Of a stretch of 46,237 nt of DNA, positions 9,801 to 17,282 are shown piece by piece; position 1 is the stretch's first letter, and each line of letters opens with the position of its first letter. Made by a program: the position numbers and the translations under genes. The DNA is from Sandaracinaceae bacterium (GTDB taxonomy: Bacteria > Myxococcota_A > Polyangia > Polyangiales > Sandaracinaceae): positions 1-46,237 of the forward strand of contig JAVJQK010000080.1 in assembly GCA_040218145.1 (NCBI GenBank), in the 5' to 3' direction. The notes under the pieces were generated by a model. That model was not told the origin of the DNA, searched no databases, and saw nothing but the letters and a program-made list of their open reading frames with translations.

Positions 9801-9950
9801 GACGAGCGCGGCCAGACGATGCCGTACCTCTTCCTCGGGCCGGTGCGCTGCGTGTCAGCGTCGGGGGACCGGCCGATCCAGATCGTGTGGGAGCTGGAGC
9901 GGGAGATGCCGGCGGCATGGTTCAGCGAGGTGAAGATTGCCGCGGGCTAG
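6885..9950 (+). CDS. PLD-like nuclease / SF2 helicase / DUF3427 protein
   Basis: The 1021-residue protein has three parts. Residues 130-290 contain one phospholipase-D-type HKD motif (His223-x-Lys225, LHAKAWLF, followed by GSSNLS), a nuclease signature. Residues 310-700 are a superfamily 2 helicase: motif I ATGTGKT with Lys348, motif II DEFH at 437-440, motif III LTATPER and motif VI QQLGRGLR from 639. The C-terminus from about 880 matches DUF3427 (YNDYPMSQRRFHWETQ, then a FLG/PV beta segment). Proteins with this layout occur in restriction and phage-defence neighbourhoods and are thought to translocate on and cut DNA. Codon use is extremely GC3-rich, like the chromosome background and unlike the following operon. 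Start: ATG at 6885. Whether it belongs with the genes at 10299-16235 is open. Confidence 0.85.
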   Translation: MTKSEDAGLPSGLYDEIITRALERRLETDGLVHERVSLSPDTASEPLARYVYRFASSLLSSVKGKDKERIAKQVELTNQFLQWLSGPDGAAEEDQVTAERLLQVHRQGDARLGTGQVQRPSIPLRHSDLIVNGPKDLRVGREIQHELASADRVDVLVSFVKWSGFVELRDALRAFSDRHGGAPPLRVLTTTYMGATDHEALDALIELGADVRVNYDTRRTRLHAKAWLFHRETGFSTGVIGSSNLSYAALRDGCEWNVRLSNVDNPAILKKFEATFEQYWDEAAFEPYDRERFIKVLAARRSSQLDALAAVVRLHPYPHQTAVLQALEAERLNGHNKNLVVAATGTGKTVMAALDYKALCKRLGGRPSLLFVAHRREILTKSQATYRAALGDGNFGELLTGSDKPLVGRHVFASIQSLHGRRLEDLAPDAYDVVVVDEFHHSEAATYTALLNHLDPRILLGLTATPERTDGQSILHWFGHRVAAESRLWDALDQGLLVPFQYFGVDDKTDLSQVDFRGGRYSVASLEKVYTADEHRARHVLRALSERVRNPVEMRALGFCVSVKHAAFMAAFFNRHGLPAVSVTGDTPTAAREAAVKQLAAGELCAIFTVDVFNEGVDIPSVDTVLFLRPTESATLYLQQLGRGLRLHEDKSCLTVLDFIGRANRSFRFDRRFRALMGGGTRAEVSEAVEDGFPRLPSGCSIQLEEEAQRSVLENIKRTLSNWSALAEDLVEDWPLATFLERADVDLRELYLTRRSFSQLRQQRGFVQDVADNAITRALPRTVHVDDEDRLSHWRWWLDQARPPKPDPTDPRQVMFFALLGQSRRKLDELGDFFDELWSDPVLMSELRQLFALLDDRRRKPTYVLPGLPFQVHATYSRDEVSAGLVEVRKGKLLRTQGGVFKCDRHRCDVLFVTLEKDEKDFTPTTLYNDYPMSQRRFHWETQARVGSQTGRRYREPPDGWRILMFARQAKKDERGQTMPYLFLGPVRCVSASGDRPIQIVWELEREMPAAWFSEVKIAAG

Positions 9951-10298
9951 CGATAGATCCAACCCAGGGGTTGACCTCACATGAGGCTACCTGTGGCCTG
10001 CGTTCGTTGAACGAAGTGGATGCGCGTCGTCTAAACTTCGGTACCCCAGCTGACCTGGAGCTGGGCGCCAAGACGTTTCGCCTATTCCGTGCCGTCTTCG
10101 GGGATCTCCAGGCTGTCCCTACGGCAGAGCCCCGAACTCAGATCGTGATAGGTTCTCGCCGCCTAGAATGGCGTCCCGGGCTCACCGGTTCGAAGGCTGG
10201 AGACAAGTGATGCTGAAACACGAGGCTTCCACGTCATGCGACGAGGCACGCATGGGGAGGCACGCGGGCCGCGCCAAGGGCGCCCCACCGAGGCCATC
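9951..10298. other. Gap between helicase gene and methyltransferase operon
   Basis: No gene is visible in these 348 bases. A small inverted repeat CCTCACATGAGG lies at about 9975-9986 within a TTGACC-containing stretch that could be part of a promoter for the operon downstream, but I cannot identify a matching -10 box. Base composition drops here compared with the helicase gene, so the junction between native-like and operon-like DNA lies in this gap. Confidence 0.35.
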
Positions 10299-11993
10299 AT
10301 GATCACGCGCGCAGCTTCAGAGCGAACTCGGTCCGAGACACCGGGGGACTCCTTCAGCTCTGCCGTAAGGCCGCTCGTGAACGGCCGAACGATCTCTCGC
10401 CAACGCCTCCTGGGGGCGTACTACACGCCGGACCCGATTGCGGAAGCGCTGGTTCGCTGGGCGCTCGGAGGGGCGCCAGGGAGGCTCCTCGACCCTAGCT
10501 TTGGCGGCTGCGCCTTCCTCGAAGCGGGCGCCAGGGTCATGGAAGAGATGGGGAGTACGGTTGGGGGGGAAATGGTCTTCGGGGTCGATGTCGACGCCGA
10601 CTGCATACGGCACGTCAAGAGGAGCTCCCGGCTGCGCGAGCGCAACTGTACGTTCGAGGACTTTCTCGCCCTTTCGCCGGCGGACCTACCAGGTGCACCG
10701 TTTCAAGCGGTCGTCGGGAATCCCCCGTATGTCCGGCATCACTGGGTGAAGGACGAGAAACGGACCGTGGCTCGCCGCATCGCCGACGAGAGCTCCGTCG
10801 TACTGGCGGAGACGGCGAGTCTCTGGGCTTACTTCGTGGTGCACGCGCTAGCCTTCATGGCAGAAGGCGGTCGTCTCGCGTTGCTGGTCCCCGAAGCGAT
10901 CCTCCAGGCCGACTACGCCGACGCGGTCCGAAGTGTCCTGGAGTCTAGCTTTCGCCGGGTGCGCCTCGTGCACCTACGCGAGCGTCTATTCGATGGCACC
11001 GATGAGCCTGTAGTGGTCGCTCTTGGGGAGGGGTTTGGCGAGCCCGGAACGCTTTCGGTCCACTCGTTGGACACCGCGGCCGAGCTAGAGGCGCTGTTGC
11101 GTGGCGTCGCGATCCCCGGGCCGCACACTACTGTCGCGAATGGCCGCCGTGTGCTTCCTGAGGCCCTCAAGGTCATGGAATCCGTGCAGGGCACGGGCCA
11201 GACTATGCGGTTCGATAGCGTGGCTAGCACTCGAATCGGAATAGTGACAGGTGCGAACAGCCACTTTATACGAACACAAGATGAGCTGGCGGACCTTGGC
11301 GTTCCGTCCAGAGCGCGCACCGGCATCGTGGCGCGGACGAAGTGGCTCTCCGGCCTCGAGTTTACGGAGGAGGACCACCACGCAGTGGCGAGGTCGGGCT
11401 GCAGAGCGTTCCTAGTACGACCTACCCCTGCGCTCGAGACCCGGCCCGGCATCGCGCGGTGGGTGGCGGAGGGAGAAGCCGCAGGCGTGCATGAGCATCA
11501 CCAGTGCGTGAGGCGGGAGCCATGGTTCAGGGTCAGCCTGCCGCCTCGACCAGATGCATTCGTGACGTCGACTCGGTTGGGTCCTCCGCTTCTGGTGCTG
11601 AATCGGACGAGCTATCGGTGCACTAATGCCCTCTATGCCGTGCGACTGAACCTGACCGACGCGGTTCTTCCCGAATGCATCGCACTCGGTTTCCTCACGA
11701 CATTCGTTGCCCTCTGGGCCGAACTGAATGGGCGCCGGTACGGCGGGGGTGTCCTCAAAGTCGATCTCGGGGCGCTCGCAGAGCTGCCCCTGCCGGTCGT
11801 ACCCGGGTGTGCTTCCTCGTTCGTCGCCGCCAACAATGCTCTACGGGAAGGCAAGGAGGAGCTCGCCCGCAACATCGCCGATCGTGTTGTCCTGCGGCAT
11901 GGACTTGGGCTCTCCCAGCGTGCGATCGATACCATGGGCCGCGCTCGCGAGGACCTGGTCCGGCAGCGGATTCCCGACGCGAAGGAGTCCTGA
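10299..11993 (+). CDS. N6-adenine-specific DNA methyltransferase (Eco57I/TaqI-like)
   Basis: The 564-residue protein has a class I methyltransferase core: GAYYTPDPIAEALV at about residues 39-52, AdoMet motif I LLDPSFGGCAF with Asp65, and the catalytic NPPY at 141-144 (GNPPYVRHHW), typical of N6-adenine enzymes of the gamma order. The C-terminal half (from about 290) resembles a TaqI/Eco57I-type target-recognition region. No PD-(D/E)xK or other nuclease motif is visible, so this looks like a modification subunit rather than a type IIG enzyme. Start: ATG at 10299 with GAGG six bases upstream; an in-frame ATG at 10236 would add 21 residues. It is the first gene of a four-gene operon and its stop is two bases before the next start. 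Confidence 0.8.
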   Translation: MITRAASERTRSETPGDSFSSAVRPLVNGRTISRQRLLGAYYTPDPIAEALVRWALGGAPGRLLDPSFGGCAFLEAGARVMEEMGSTVGGEMVFGVDVDADCIRHVKRSSRLRERNCTFEDFLALSPADLPGAPFQAVVGNPPYVRHHWVKDEKRTVARRIADESSVVLAETASLWAYFVVHALAFMAEGGRLALLVPEAILQADYADAVRSVLESSFRRVRLVHLRERLFDGTDEPVVVALGEGFGEPGTLSVHSLDTAAELEALLRGVAIPGPHTTVANGRRVLPEALKVMESVQGTGQTMRFDSVASTRIGIVTGANSHFIRTQDELADLGVPSRARTGIVARTKWLSGLEFTEEDHHAVARSGCRAFLVRPTPALETRPGIARWVAEGEAAGVHEHHQCVRREPWFRVSLPPRPDAFVTSTRLGPPLLVLNRTSYRCTNALYAVRLNLTDAVLPECIALGFLTTFVALWAELNGRRYGGGVLKVDLGALAELPLPVVPGCASSFVAANNALREGKEELARNIADRVVLRHGLGLSQRAIDTMGRAREDLVRQRIPDAKES

Positions 11994-11995
11994 TC

Positions 11996-14329
11996 GTGGC
12001 GAACTTCACCGTAGATACACATCTGTTCCGCGAGCTCGGCGAGCTCCTCGTTGGTCGCGATTCGACGGCGCTAATCGAGCTAATCAAGAACTCCTATGAC
12101 GCGGATGCAACAGAGGTCGTCGTACTTGGCCAGCATCTAAGCGAGCCCGATAAGGGATTGATTGTCATCACCGACAACGGAACCGGCATGACTCCGGGTC
12201 AGTTCGAGCGGGGATTTCTGCGCGTCGCCTCGCGACTGAAGGAGGACGGAGAGCGCAGGTCCCTGCTGCTAAAGCGGCGATATACTGGCGCCAAGGGTAT
12301 CGGGCGGCTCGCGGCCCACAAGTTGGCCCGGCTGCTCAACGTGGACAGCATTCCGCATCGATCTACCGACCGGAGCGCTGACGGAAAGGCCGTTAAAGCA
12401 CGTATCGATTGGGACGTTATCGAGACCTTCGAAACGCTAGACGACATCGCTGGCGACACGGCCGTTCGGGTACAACACAAGAAGGTGCCGCCGCGCGCGG
12501 CGAGCGGCACTACACTCCGGCTATCTAAGCTAAGGCGACGATGGACTGAAACCGAGCGCGCTCGCTTCTTTGCAGAGGTCCAGTCGTTCGCTCCGCCAGA
12601 CTTCCTCACGCGTCCTCTTCGGAAGTCCGTTCTTCCAGAGCCGCTTCTCTTCGACGCTCCCCTTGTTCGTGTAGCCGAATCTGACGGGCAGAAGTTCACG
12701 GTATCGTTGGAGGGGGAGTTCGCTTCCGGTGACGACTACTGGCGACTGATGGAAGATCACGCGTCTTGGGTCATCGAGATCAGATGTCGACCCGGTGACA
12801 AGACGGTCCAGTATGCAATTGCCCCAACAAAAACCACGTTGAAGACGCTGCCAGAGTCTCAGCGCTACGAGACAGCGCTGCCGCATCCTGCGCCGGGGGA
12901 GGGCCCGTTCTTCGACGCTCGCATCTTCCTTCGAGTTGGTCAGTCGTCGGTGAGGGGGGCACAACGTACTTGGATGAATCGGTCCAGCGGCGTTCGGGTG
13001 TACATGGAGGGCTTTCGGGTTCTGCCCTACGGCGAGCCGCTGAACGACTGGCTCAGAATCGATGCTGACGTAGCTCGTCGCACTCGGACAGACCGTCTAA
13101 GCCGTTGGGATCTGAGCGATCTCATGCATGAGGACGACAAGGACGGGCTTCTCACGGCGTTCCCCAACAGTGCCTACTTCGGCGGCGTATTTCTTACGTA
13201 TGAACACGCGGAGAACTTGCGGATGTTGGTGAACCGAGAGGGGTTCATACCTGAGGCTGGATATGATCACCTAGTACTGCTGGTACGCACGGGAATTGAT
13301 CTATGCTTGAGGGTCTACGCCGCAGCCTCATACCCGCAACGTAGGGCAAGAAAAGAACGTCGGGAGAAGAAGAAGCAAGGCAAGAAGAAGAACGCTAAGC
13401 ACTCCGATCTTATGCGGGCCGCGGCGACCCCGTTGTCGCTGCGAGAGAAGTTGCGCGAAGTAGCGGAGGTGCTGTCCAAAGCTCGAGCTCACGTTGTGGC
13501 GACTGCGGAGGGCCAGGAGGGCGCTGCCCTGGTCGAGAAGATCGAGAACACACTCGAAGACCTACAGAGCCAAGTTGATCAAGCCGACGAGATGATATCT
13601 GAGCAGTCGTTGCTGCGGGTACTCGCCTCGGTCGGGACCCAGATGTCAGCGTTCGTTCACGAAATCCGTGCGCTGCTCGGCGCGAGCCAGGCGGTCGAGC
13701 ACGCTGTCGAAAGCCTGACCTCGGACGGCGGACTCGCACGAGATCAGAAGAGGAGGCTGAAGAGAATTCAGCAGGCTATCGGCGATCTTCGGCGGGGGCT
13801 GGAGCGCGAGGCTTCCTACCTTACCGATATAGTTACTCCCGATGCTCGTCGCCGGCGTTCACGGCAGAAGCTCTTCGAACGACTCGACGTCGCCAGCCGT
13901 CTCCTCTCCAACGCCGCCCAGAGGCGGGGGATCCAGATCGAAAACTCGATTCCCCCCACCATCAAGTCACCGCCGATGTTCCCCGCAGAGCTCACGGCAG
14001 TCTTCACGAACCTGCTGAGCAACGCCGTTAAGGCAGCCGGAAAGGGTGGCCGAATCCACGCATCGGCGCACCATCGCGACGACGGCGCAGTCCGCGTGCT
14101 GTTGCAGAACACGGGCGATGCGGTGGACCTCGAACAGGGCGAGACTTGGTTCCGACCCTTCGAGTCGACGACAGCCGAAGTCGACCCGGTTCTGGGCCAG
14201 GGCATGGGCCTCGGCTTGCCGATCACCCGTCGCATGCTGGAAGACTACGGAGCCGAGATTCGCTTCGTTCCGCCTGACGACACTTCGTTCGCGACGGCCG
14301 TTCAGATCATCTTCCCCGGAGACAGGTAG
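11996..14329 (+). CDS. MORC/MutL-like GHKL ATPase fused to histidine-kinase-like core
   Basis: The 777-residue protein contains two GHKL-type ATP-binding modules. The N-terminal one has N-box Glu28/Asn32 (ALIELIKNSYDAD), G1 DNGTGM at 60-65 and G2 GAKGIGR at 98-104, as in Hsp90/MutL/MORC ATPases. A charged KERREKKKQGKKKN linker follows at about 450-465 and then predicted coiled coil. His555 in FVHEIRALLG resembles a histidine-kinase dimerisation/phospho-acceptor site. The C-terminal module has N-box NLLSNAVKAAG from Asn672, QNTGDA replacing the usual DxGxG, F-box FRPFEST and G2 GQGMGLGLP from 734. Start: GTG at 11996 with AAGGAG eight bases upstream. Prokaryotic MORC relatives are known in restriction-type neighbourhoods, which suits the methyltransferase upstream. 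Kinase activity is inferred only. Confidence 0.8.
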   Translation: MANFTVDTHLFRELGELLVGRDSTALIELIKNSYDADATEVVVLGQHLSEPDKGLIVITDNGTGMTPGQFERGFLRVASRLKEDGERRSLLLKRRYTGAKGIGRLAAHKLARLLNVDSIPHRSTDRSADGKAVKARIDWDVIETFETLDDIAGDTAVRVQHKKVPPRAASGTTLRLSKLRRRWTETERARFFAEVQSFAPPDFLTRPLRKSVLPEPLLFDAPLVRVAESDGQKFTVSLEGEFASGDDYWRLMEDHASWVIEIRCRPGDKTVQYAIAPTKTTLKTLPESQRYETALPHPAPGEGPFFDARIFLRVGQSSVRGAQRTWMNRSSGVRVYMEGFRVLPYGEPLNDWLRIDADVARRTRTDRLSRWDLSDLMHEDDKDGLLTAFPNSAYFGGVFLTYEHAENLRMLVNREGFIPEAGYDHLVLLVRTGIDLCLRVYAAASYPQRRARKERREKKKQGKKKNAKHSDLMRAAATPLSLREKLREVAEVLSKARAHVVATAEGQEGAALVEKIENTLEDLQSQVDQADEMISEQSLLRVLASVGTQMSAFVHEIRALLGASQAVEHAVESLTSDGGLARDQKRRLKRIQQAIGDLRRGLEREASYLTDIVTPDARRRRSRQKLFERLDVASRLLSNAAQRRGIQIENSIPPTIKSPPMFPAELTAVFTNLLSNAVKAAGKGGRIHASAHHRDDGAVRVLLQNTGDAVDLEQGETWFRPFESTTAEVDPVLGQGMGLGLPITRRMLEDYGAEIRFVPPDDTSFATAVQIIFPGDR

Positions 14330-14333
14330 GCCA

Positions 14334-15491
14334 ATGGCTGACGAAGACCTCCCCCGCATCCTTATCGTGGATGACGTCGACGCTGCGGAGCATGAGCTTG
14401 GCCTTGTCGATCGAGCGGGCTCGAGAGCGAAGCACCCGAACGAGGTAGAGGGAGGGGACCTTGACTGGGCTGATCTGGTTCTGATGGACTTTATGATCGA
14501 GTGCTGGACCGAGCGGGAAGAGGTTGACCAGGTCGGCCTTCGTCCACTCAATGGACTAGCGCTTTCGGCAGTTCTCCGCGAGCACGCCGACAGTCAGAAC
14601 GGCGACGACCACGACTACACGGCGTTCGCTATTCACACAGGCAAAGTTGAGAATGTCTCTCGACGCCTTCACACCTCGAACAAGGCAGCCCATGTGGTTG
14701 CCAGGCTCAACAACCTCGAGTGGGTGTTCGACAAATCAGATGGCTCGCGCTTCCAGCGCGCAGCAGAGTTGGCAGCGGCGGTCAAGCTTATCTCGAACTC
14801 TTGGCAAGAAGTCGAGGATGGTGGCGTCGAAGCTGCACTTGAGCGTCTCCTGGGCTTGGACGCCAGTGCGCTCTGGCGCTCACGCGCCTTTGACGACGTC
14901 GTGCTGTGCCAAGTGCCACTGTCCGCGTATTCTGCTGGCACAAACGGCTTGTTGTTTCTGCGGTGGCTACTCCACTCGATCCTGCCCTACCCGACCTTCC
15001 TCTGGGCGGAGCAGTGGGTGGCGGCGCGACTTCGGATCACTCCGTCGGCGCTGCGCAGCGTGCTTGACGGCGATTCGCCCCTGGCATCCGACCTCAAGGC
15101 CTGTCGCTACGGCGGAATCCTCGAAGGGTTCCTGGGCCCGCGATGGTGGCGCGCGGGTATTGAGCAGTACGCGTGGGGAGTCCGAGCTGACAGTGCCAGG
15201 GACCCGGATGTGTTCCATACGAAGCTAGAGGAGCGGGCGCGCACGGAATTGGAGCGGCTCTTGATTGCATCACCGGTGGTTTGCATCGGACGCGACCTGA
15301 CACCTGTCGACGAGCTATGCAGCATCGAGGACGCCGTTCGAATGGTGCCGGACCTCTGGCCCGCGTATGCGGGCACGGCATACGCGACGATCACAAGCGT
15401 TCTTGATGACCCTGAGTTCGCCGCGGTGGTCCACCCGCTCGACCGCGAGCGCGTCATCGCTGAGCGCGACGACGAGAACGTGGAGGAGTGA
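14334..15491 (+). CDS. Receiver-like protein with large unknown C-terminal domain
   Basis: The 385-residue protein starts like a response regulator: ILIVDDVD with the acidic pair Asp13/Asp14, and VLMDFMI with Asp52 as the candidate phospho-acceptor. The segment AFAIHTGKVENV could contain the switch Thr. The receiver is divergent: the loop between Asp14 and Asp52 holds an RAKHPNEVEGG insertion and the Asp52 strand is followed by an unusual acidic stretch. Residues from about 140 to the end are a domain I do not recognise, rich in Trp and Arg, ending in the acidic ERDDENVEE. The gene lies four bases after the GHKL/kinase gene, so a cognate phosphorelay is likely. No DNA-binding output domain is recognisable. 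Confidence 0.7.
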   Translation: MADEDLPRILIVDDVDAAEHELGLVDRAGSRAKHPNEVEGGDLDWADLVLMDFMIECWTEREEVDQVGLRPLNGLALSAVLREHADSQNGDDHDYTAFAIHTGKVENVSRRLHTSNKAAHVVARLNNLEWVFDKSDGSRFQRAAELAAAVKLISNSWQEVEDGGVEAALERLLGLDASALWRSRAFDDVVLCQVPLSAYSAGTNGLLFLRWLLHSILPYPTFLWAEQWVAARLRITPSALRSVLDGDSPLASDLKACRYGGILEGFLGPRWWRAGIEQYAWGVRADSARDPDVFHTKLEERARTELERLLIASPVVCIGRDLTPVDELCSIEDAVRMVPDLWPAYAGTAYATITSVLDDPEFAAVVHPLDRERVIAERDDENVEE

Positions 15492-15494
15492 GCA

Positions 15495-16235
15495 TTGGCG
15501 AACCTCTTCTTTCGACCAGACGAGCTCCTGTCCGAAATCGAAGCGCTTCGGCAACTGTGCGCCGGCTTCTTGGCCCCAGATTCGTTTCAACTTCAGGAGT
15601 TGGCTGGCGACATTCGCGGCCTGAAGGAGCAAAAGAGCGGAAGACTTACCTTGGAGATTCCCGAAGATCGGCCGTTGATGACCAAGCCGAGTGAAGGGCA
15701 GTTCGAGCGAGCACCACGCTCGTCTGGACGAAGTGTTGTGGCGAAGGTCACCGGGAAGTGGGACGTCAAGATCGTGAAGACCAAGGTTCCGGATCAGAGC
15801 CGGCCGAACAAGAAGGCAAGGGAGTTGCTTCTCCTGGACTTCGTTGATCGAGCATCGACGGTGATCCATGTCGTGGACGAGGGGGGCACCGACCCGATCG
15901 CCTGCTGGAAGATGGAGCTAGGCATTAGCAGTTCACCGGGATGCTTCTTCCACACGTTCGCTTCCGGCGATGCTAACTTCCCGGTTCCACGGCACCCGAA
16001 CCTTTTTCCGACACCGATGTCGGCGATTGGGTTCGTTCTGGGCGAGCTCTTTCAAGATGAGTGGGAGCAAGAGGTCTCAAAGGCCGGGTTCGATCCACCC
16101 CAGCGCTGGCGCTCGATCCAAAGCCGACGGCTACTGGCGCTGTTTGCTTGGCAGATGGAGCTTGCCAAAGCAGCCACTGCGAGCCCGTGGTATGCGATTA
16201 AGGCGGGGAAGCCGCTACCCAGCATATTCCTATGA
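15495..16235 (+). CDS. Unknown fourth protein of the methyltransferase/GHKL operon
   Basis: This predicted 246-residue protein has no family I can name. It starts at TTG 15495, three bases after the preceding TGA, with GGAGGAG six bases upstream; there is no nearby ATG in frame. The N-terminal third contains a helical segment and a charged SGRLTLEI stretch. The middle and end carry CWKMELGISSSPGCFFHTFA, then FPVPRHPNLFPTPMSAIGFV and LGELFQDEWEQ, which look like a conserved core with many aromatic and proline residues. No nuclease or membrane motif is seen. As the last gene of the operon it could be an effector or an adaptor for the receiver-like protein. Confidence 0.65.
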   Translation: MANLFFRPDELLSEIEALRQLCAGFLAPDSFQLQELAGDIRGLKEQKSGRLTLEIPEDRPLMTKPSEGQFERAPRSSGRSVVAKVTGKWDVKIVKTKVPDQSRPNKKARELLLLDFVDRASTVIHVVDEGGTDPIACWKMELGISSSPGCFFHTFASGDANFPVPRHPNLFPTPMSAIGFVLGELFQDEWEQEVSKAGFDPPQRWRSIQSRRLLALFAWQMELAKAATASPWYAIKAGKPLPSIFL

Positions 16236-16552
16236 GCGGAAGATGGAGGATGCCGGATCGGTTCGGCTTGTGTCTCCCGCCCTCACCCGGCGTCGGTTCA
16301 GGCCCTCTCAGCCGAGTCTTTCGCAGGCCGGGGAAAGTCGGTACTTGCGAGACTCGTCCGCTTAGCCCTGTTTCGCCATCGGGTCGCGCATGGGCGCTCC
16401 CCGTGAAGCTGAGAGTTCGGTGGAGCCGGTGTCGATCGCGACGGCCAGGCCCTCGCAGTTCTAACCGCGCCCTGCTCGCGCACGGGGTGCTCGAGTGACG
16501 CGATCCGGGGCCTTACGGAACGGACCAGCTACGGGCGGAACCGACGCGGACT
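16236..16552. other. Intergenic stretch after the operon
   Basis: I see no gene, terminator hairpin with T-run or recognisable repeat in these 317 bases. Composition moves back to the GC-rich background through this stretch, so a boundary of the operon-carrying segment probably lies here. Confidence 0.3.
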
Positions 16553-16740
16553 CGTGGCCGCGGGGCGAACTCGCCGACGCGGACTCGGCCGTACTCGGCG
16601 CTGGCGAAGCTCAGGTCGACGATGGTCTCGCGCAGGGCGTCGGACTCGGGGTCCTCGGTCGCGTCGTGGCCGATGCCGAGGGCGCGGCCGTACGCGTCGC
16701 GGGCCTGACGCAGGAAGGTGAGGAACTCCGGCCGGAGGAT
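16553..16740 (-). pseudogene. Fragment of a paralogue of the 17283-18095 gene
   Basis: On the minus strand this piece encodes ILRPEFLTFLRQARDAYGRA, then LGIGHDAT and YGRVRVGEFAP. It aligns with residues about 175-235 of the intact gene (VLQPEYLALLREAHDAYGRA, LGMGHDAN, YGRVLVGELVP). There is no start or N-terminal part, and after the alignment the frame runs into unrelated sequence. It is the most distal of three related units in tandem. Confidence 0.7.
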
Positions 16741-16835
16741 GGCGGCTCACGCCAAAGGCCGCCTGCTGGGCTCGCCCCGATGTGGGTTGCAATGAGTGAA
16801 GCCGGGGTCGCGCTGGGTACGGCCCCGGCTCCTGG

Positions 16836-17153
16836 TCAGTTCGTCGGCGCGACCGGGTCGACAACCGGCAGCGGCTCGTCGAGGTCGACCTCGGGCTCCT
16901 CTTCGCGGCGGCGCGGGCGGGTCTCGGCGCGCTGCTCGTCGAGGGGCTTCATCGCGCGTCGTCCTTGGGGTCGAGCTCGCCGGCGAGGACGCGGCCGTAG
17001 TCGATGGCGTCGGCGAGCTCGGTGGCGGCCTTCTGCAAGCCCGCGCTGTCGATGCTCTCCGGGAGGGTGTCGCCGACGCCGAGCGCGTCGTGCGGCTCCT
17101 GGATGAACGCGAGGTAGTCGGCGCCCGCGAGGGCCTCGAAGCCATTCGCCGGA
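16836..17153 (-). pseudogene. Frameshifted fragment of a second paralogue of the 17283-18095 gene
   Basis: The minus strand encodes FEALAGADYLAFIQEPHDAL, then ATELADAIDYGRVLAGELDP, related to the C-terminal third of the intact gene (ALLREAHDAY, YGRVLVGEL). After GELDPKDDAR the frame stops at 16949. The acidic Pro-rich tail continues in another frame (EEEPEVDLDEPLPVVDP), matching the tail of the intact protein (EEPETDIESPLPEVDP). So a frameshift separates body and tail, and the N-terminal two thirds are missing. Confidence 0.7.
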
Positions 17154-17222
17154 ACGGCCGCGTGCCACGGTGACCGCGACGTCGTCTGAGCGCGCCAGGA
17201 GGTGACCGGGGCGGGAAGAAGA

Positions 17223-17253
17223 AGAGGCCCCACCCAGACTTGCTGGGCGGGGC
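17223..17253 (-). terminator. Rho-independent terminator for the 17283-18095 gene
   Basis: Read on the minus strand, AGGCCCCGCCCAG and CTGGGTGGGGCCT form a long GC stem with a five-base loop, followed by CTTCTTCTTCC. It lies 30 bases after the stop of the minus-strand gene, where its terminator would be expected. Confidence 0.7.
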
Positions 17254-17282
17254 CTCGTGGGGGCTTCACTCGGGGAAGAGGC

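Noticed and set aside
10185-10205. Possible tRNA T-arm (GGTTCGAA)
   Set aside because: The surrounding bases do not pair into T, anticodon or acceptor stems, and no CCA end or other arms are found.
10299-11993. Type IIG restriction enzyme
   Set aside because: No PD-(D/E)xK or other nuclease motif is visible and the length (564) is short for a fused methyltransferase-nuclease.
14334-15491. Detocs-type three-gene two-component defence system
   Set aside because: Detocs kinases have TPR sensor parts and the set lacks a DNA methyltransferase and a MORC-like module, so the architecture does not match.
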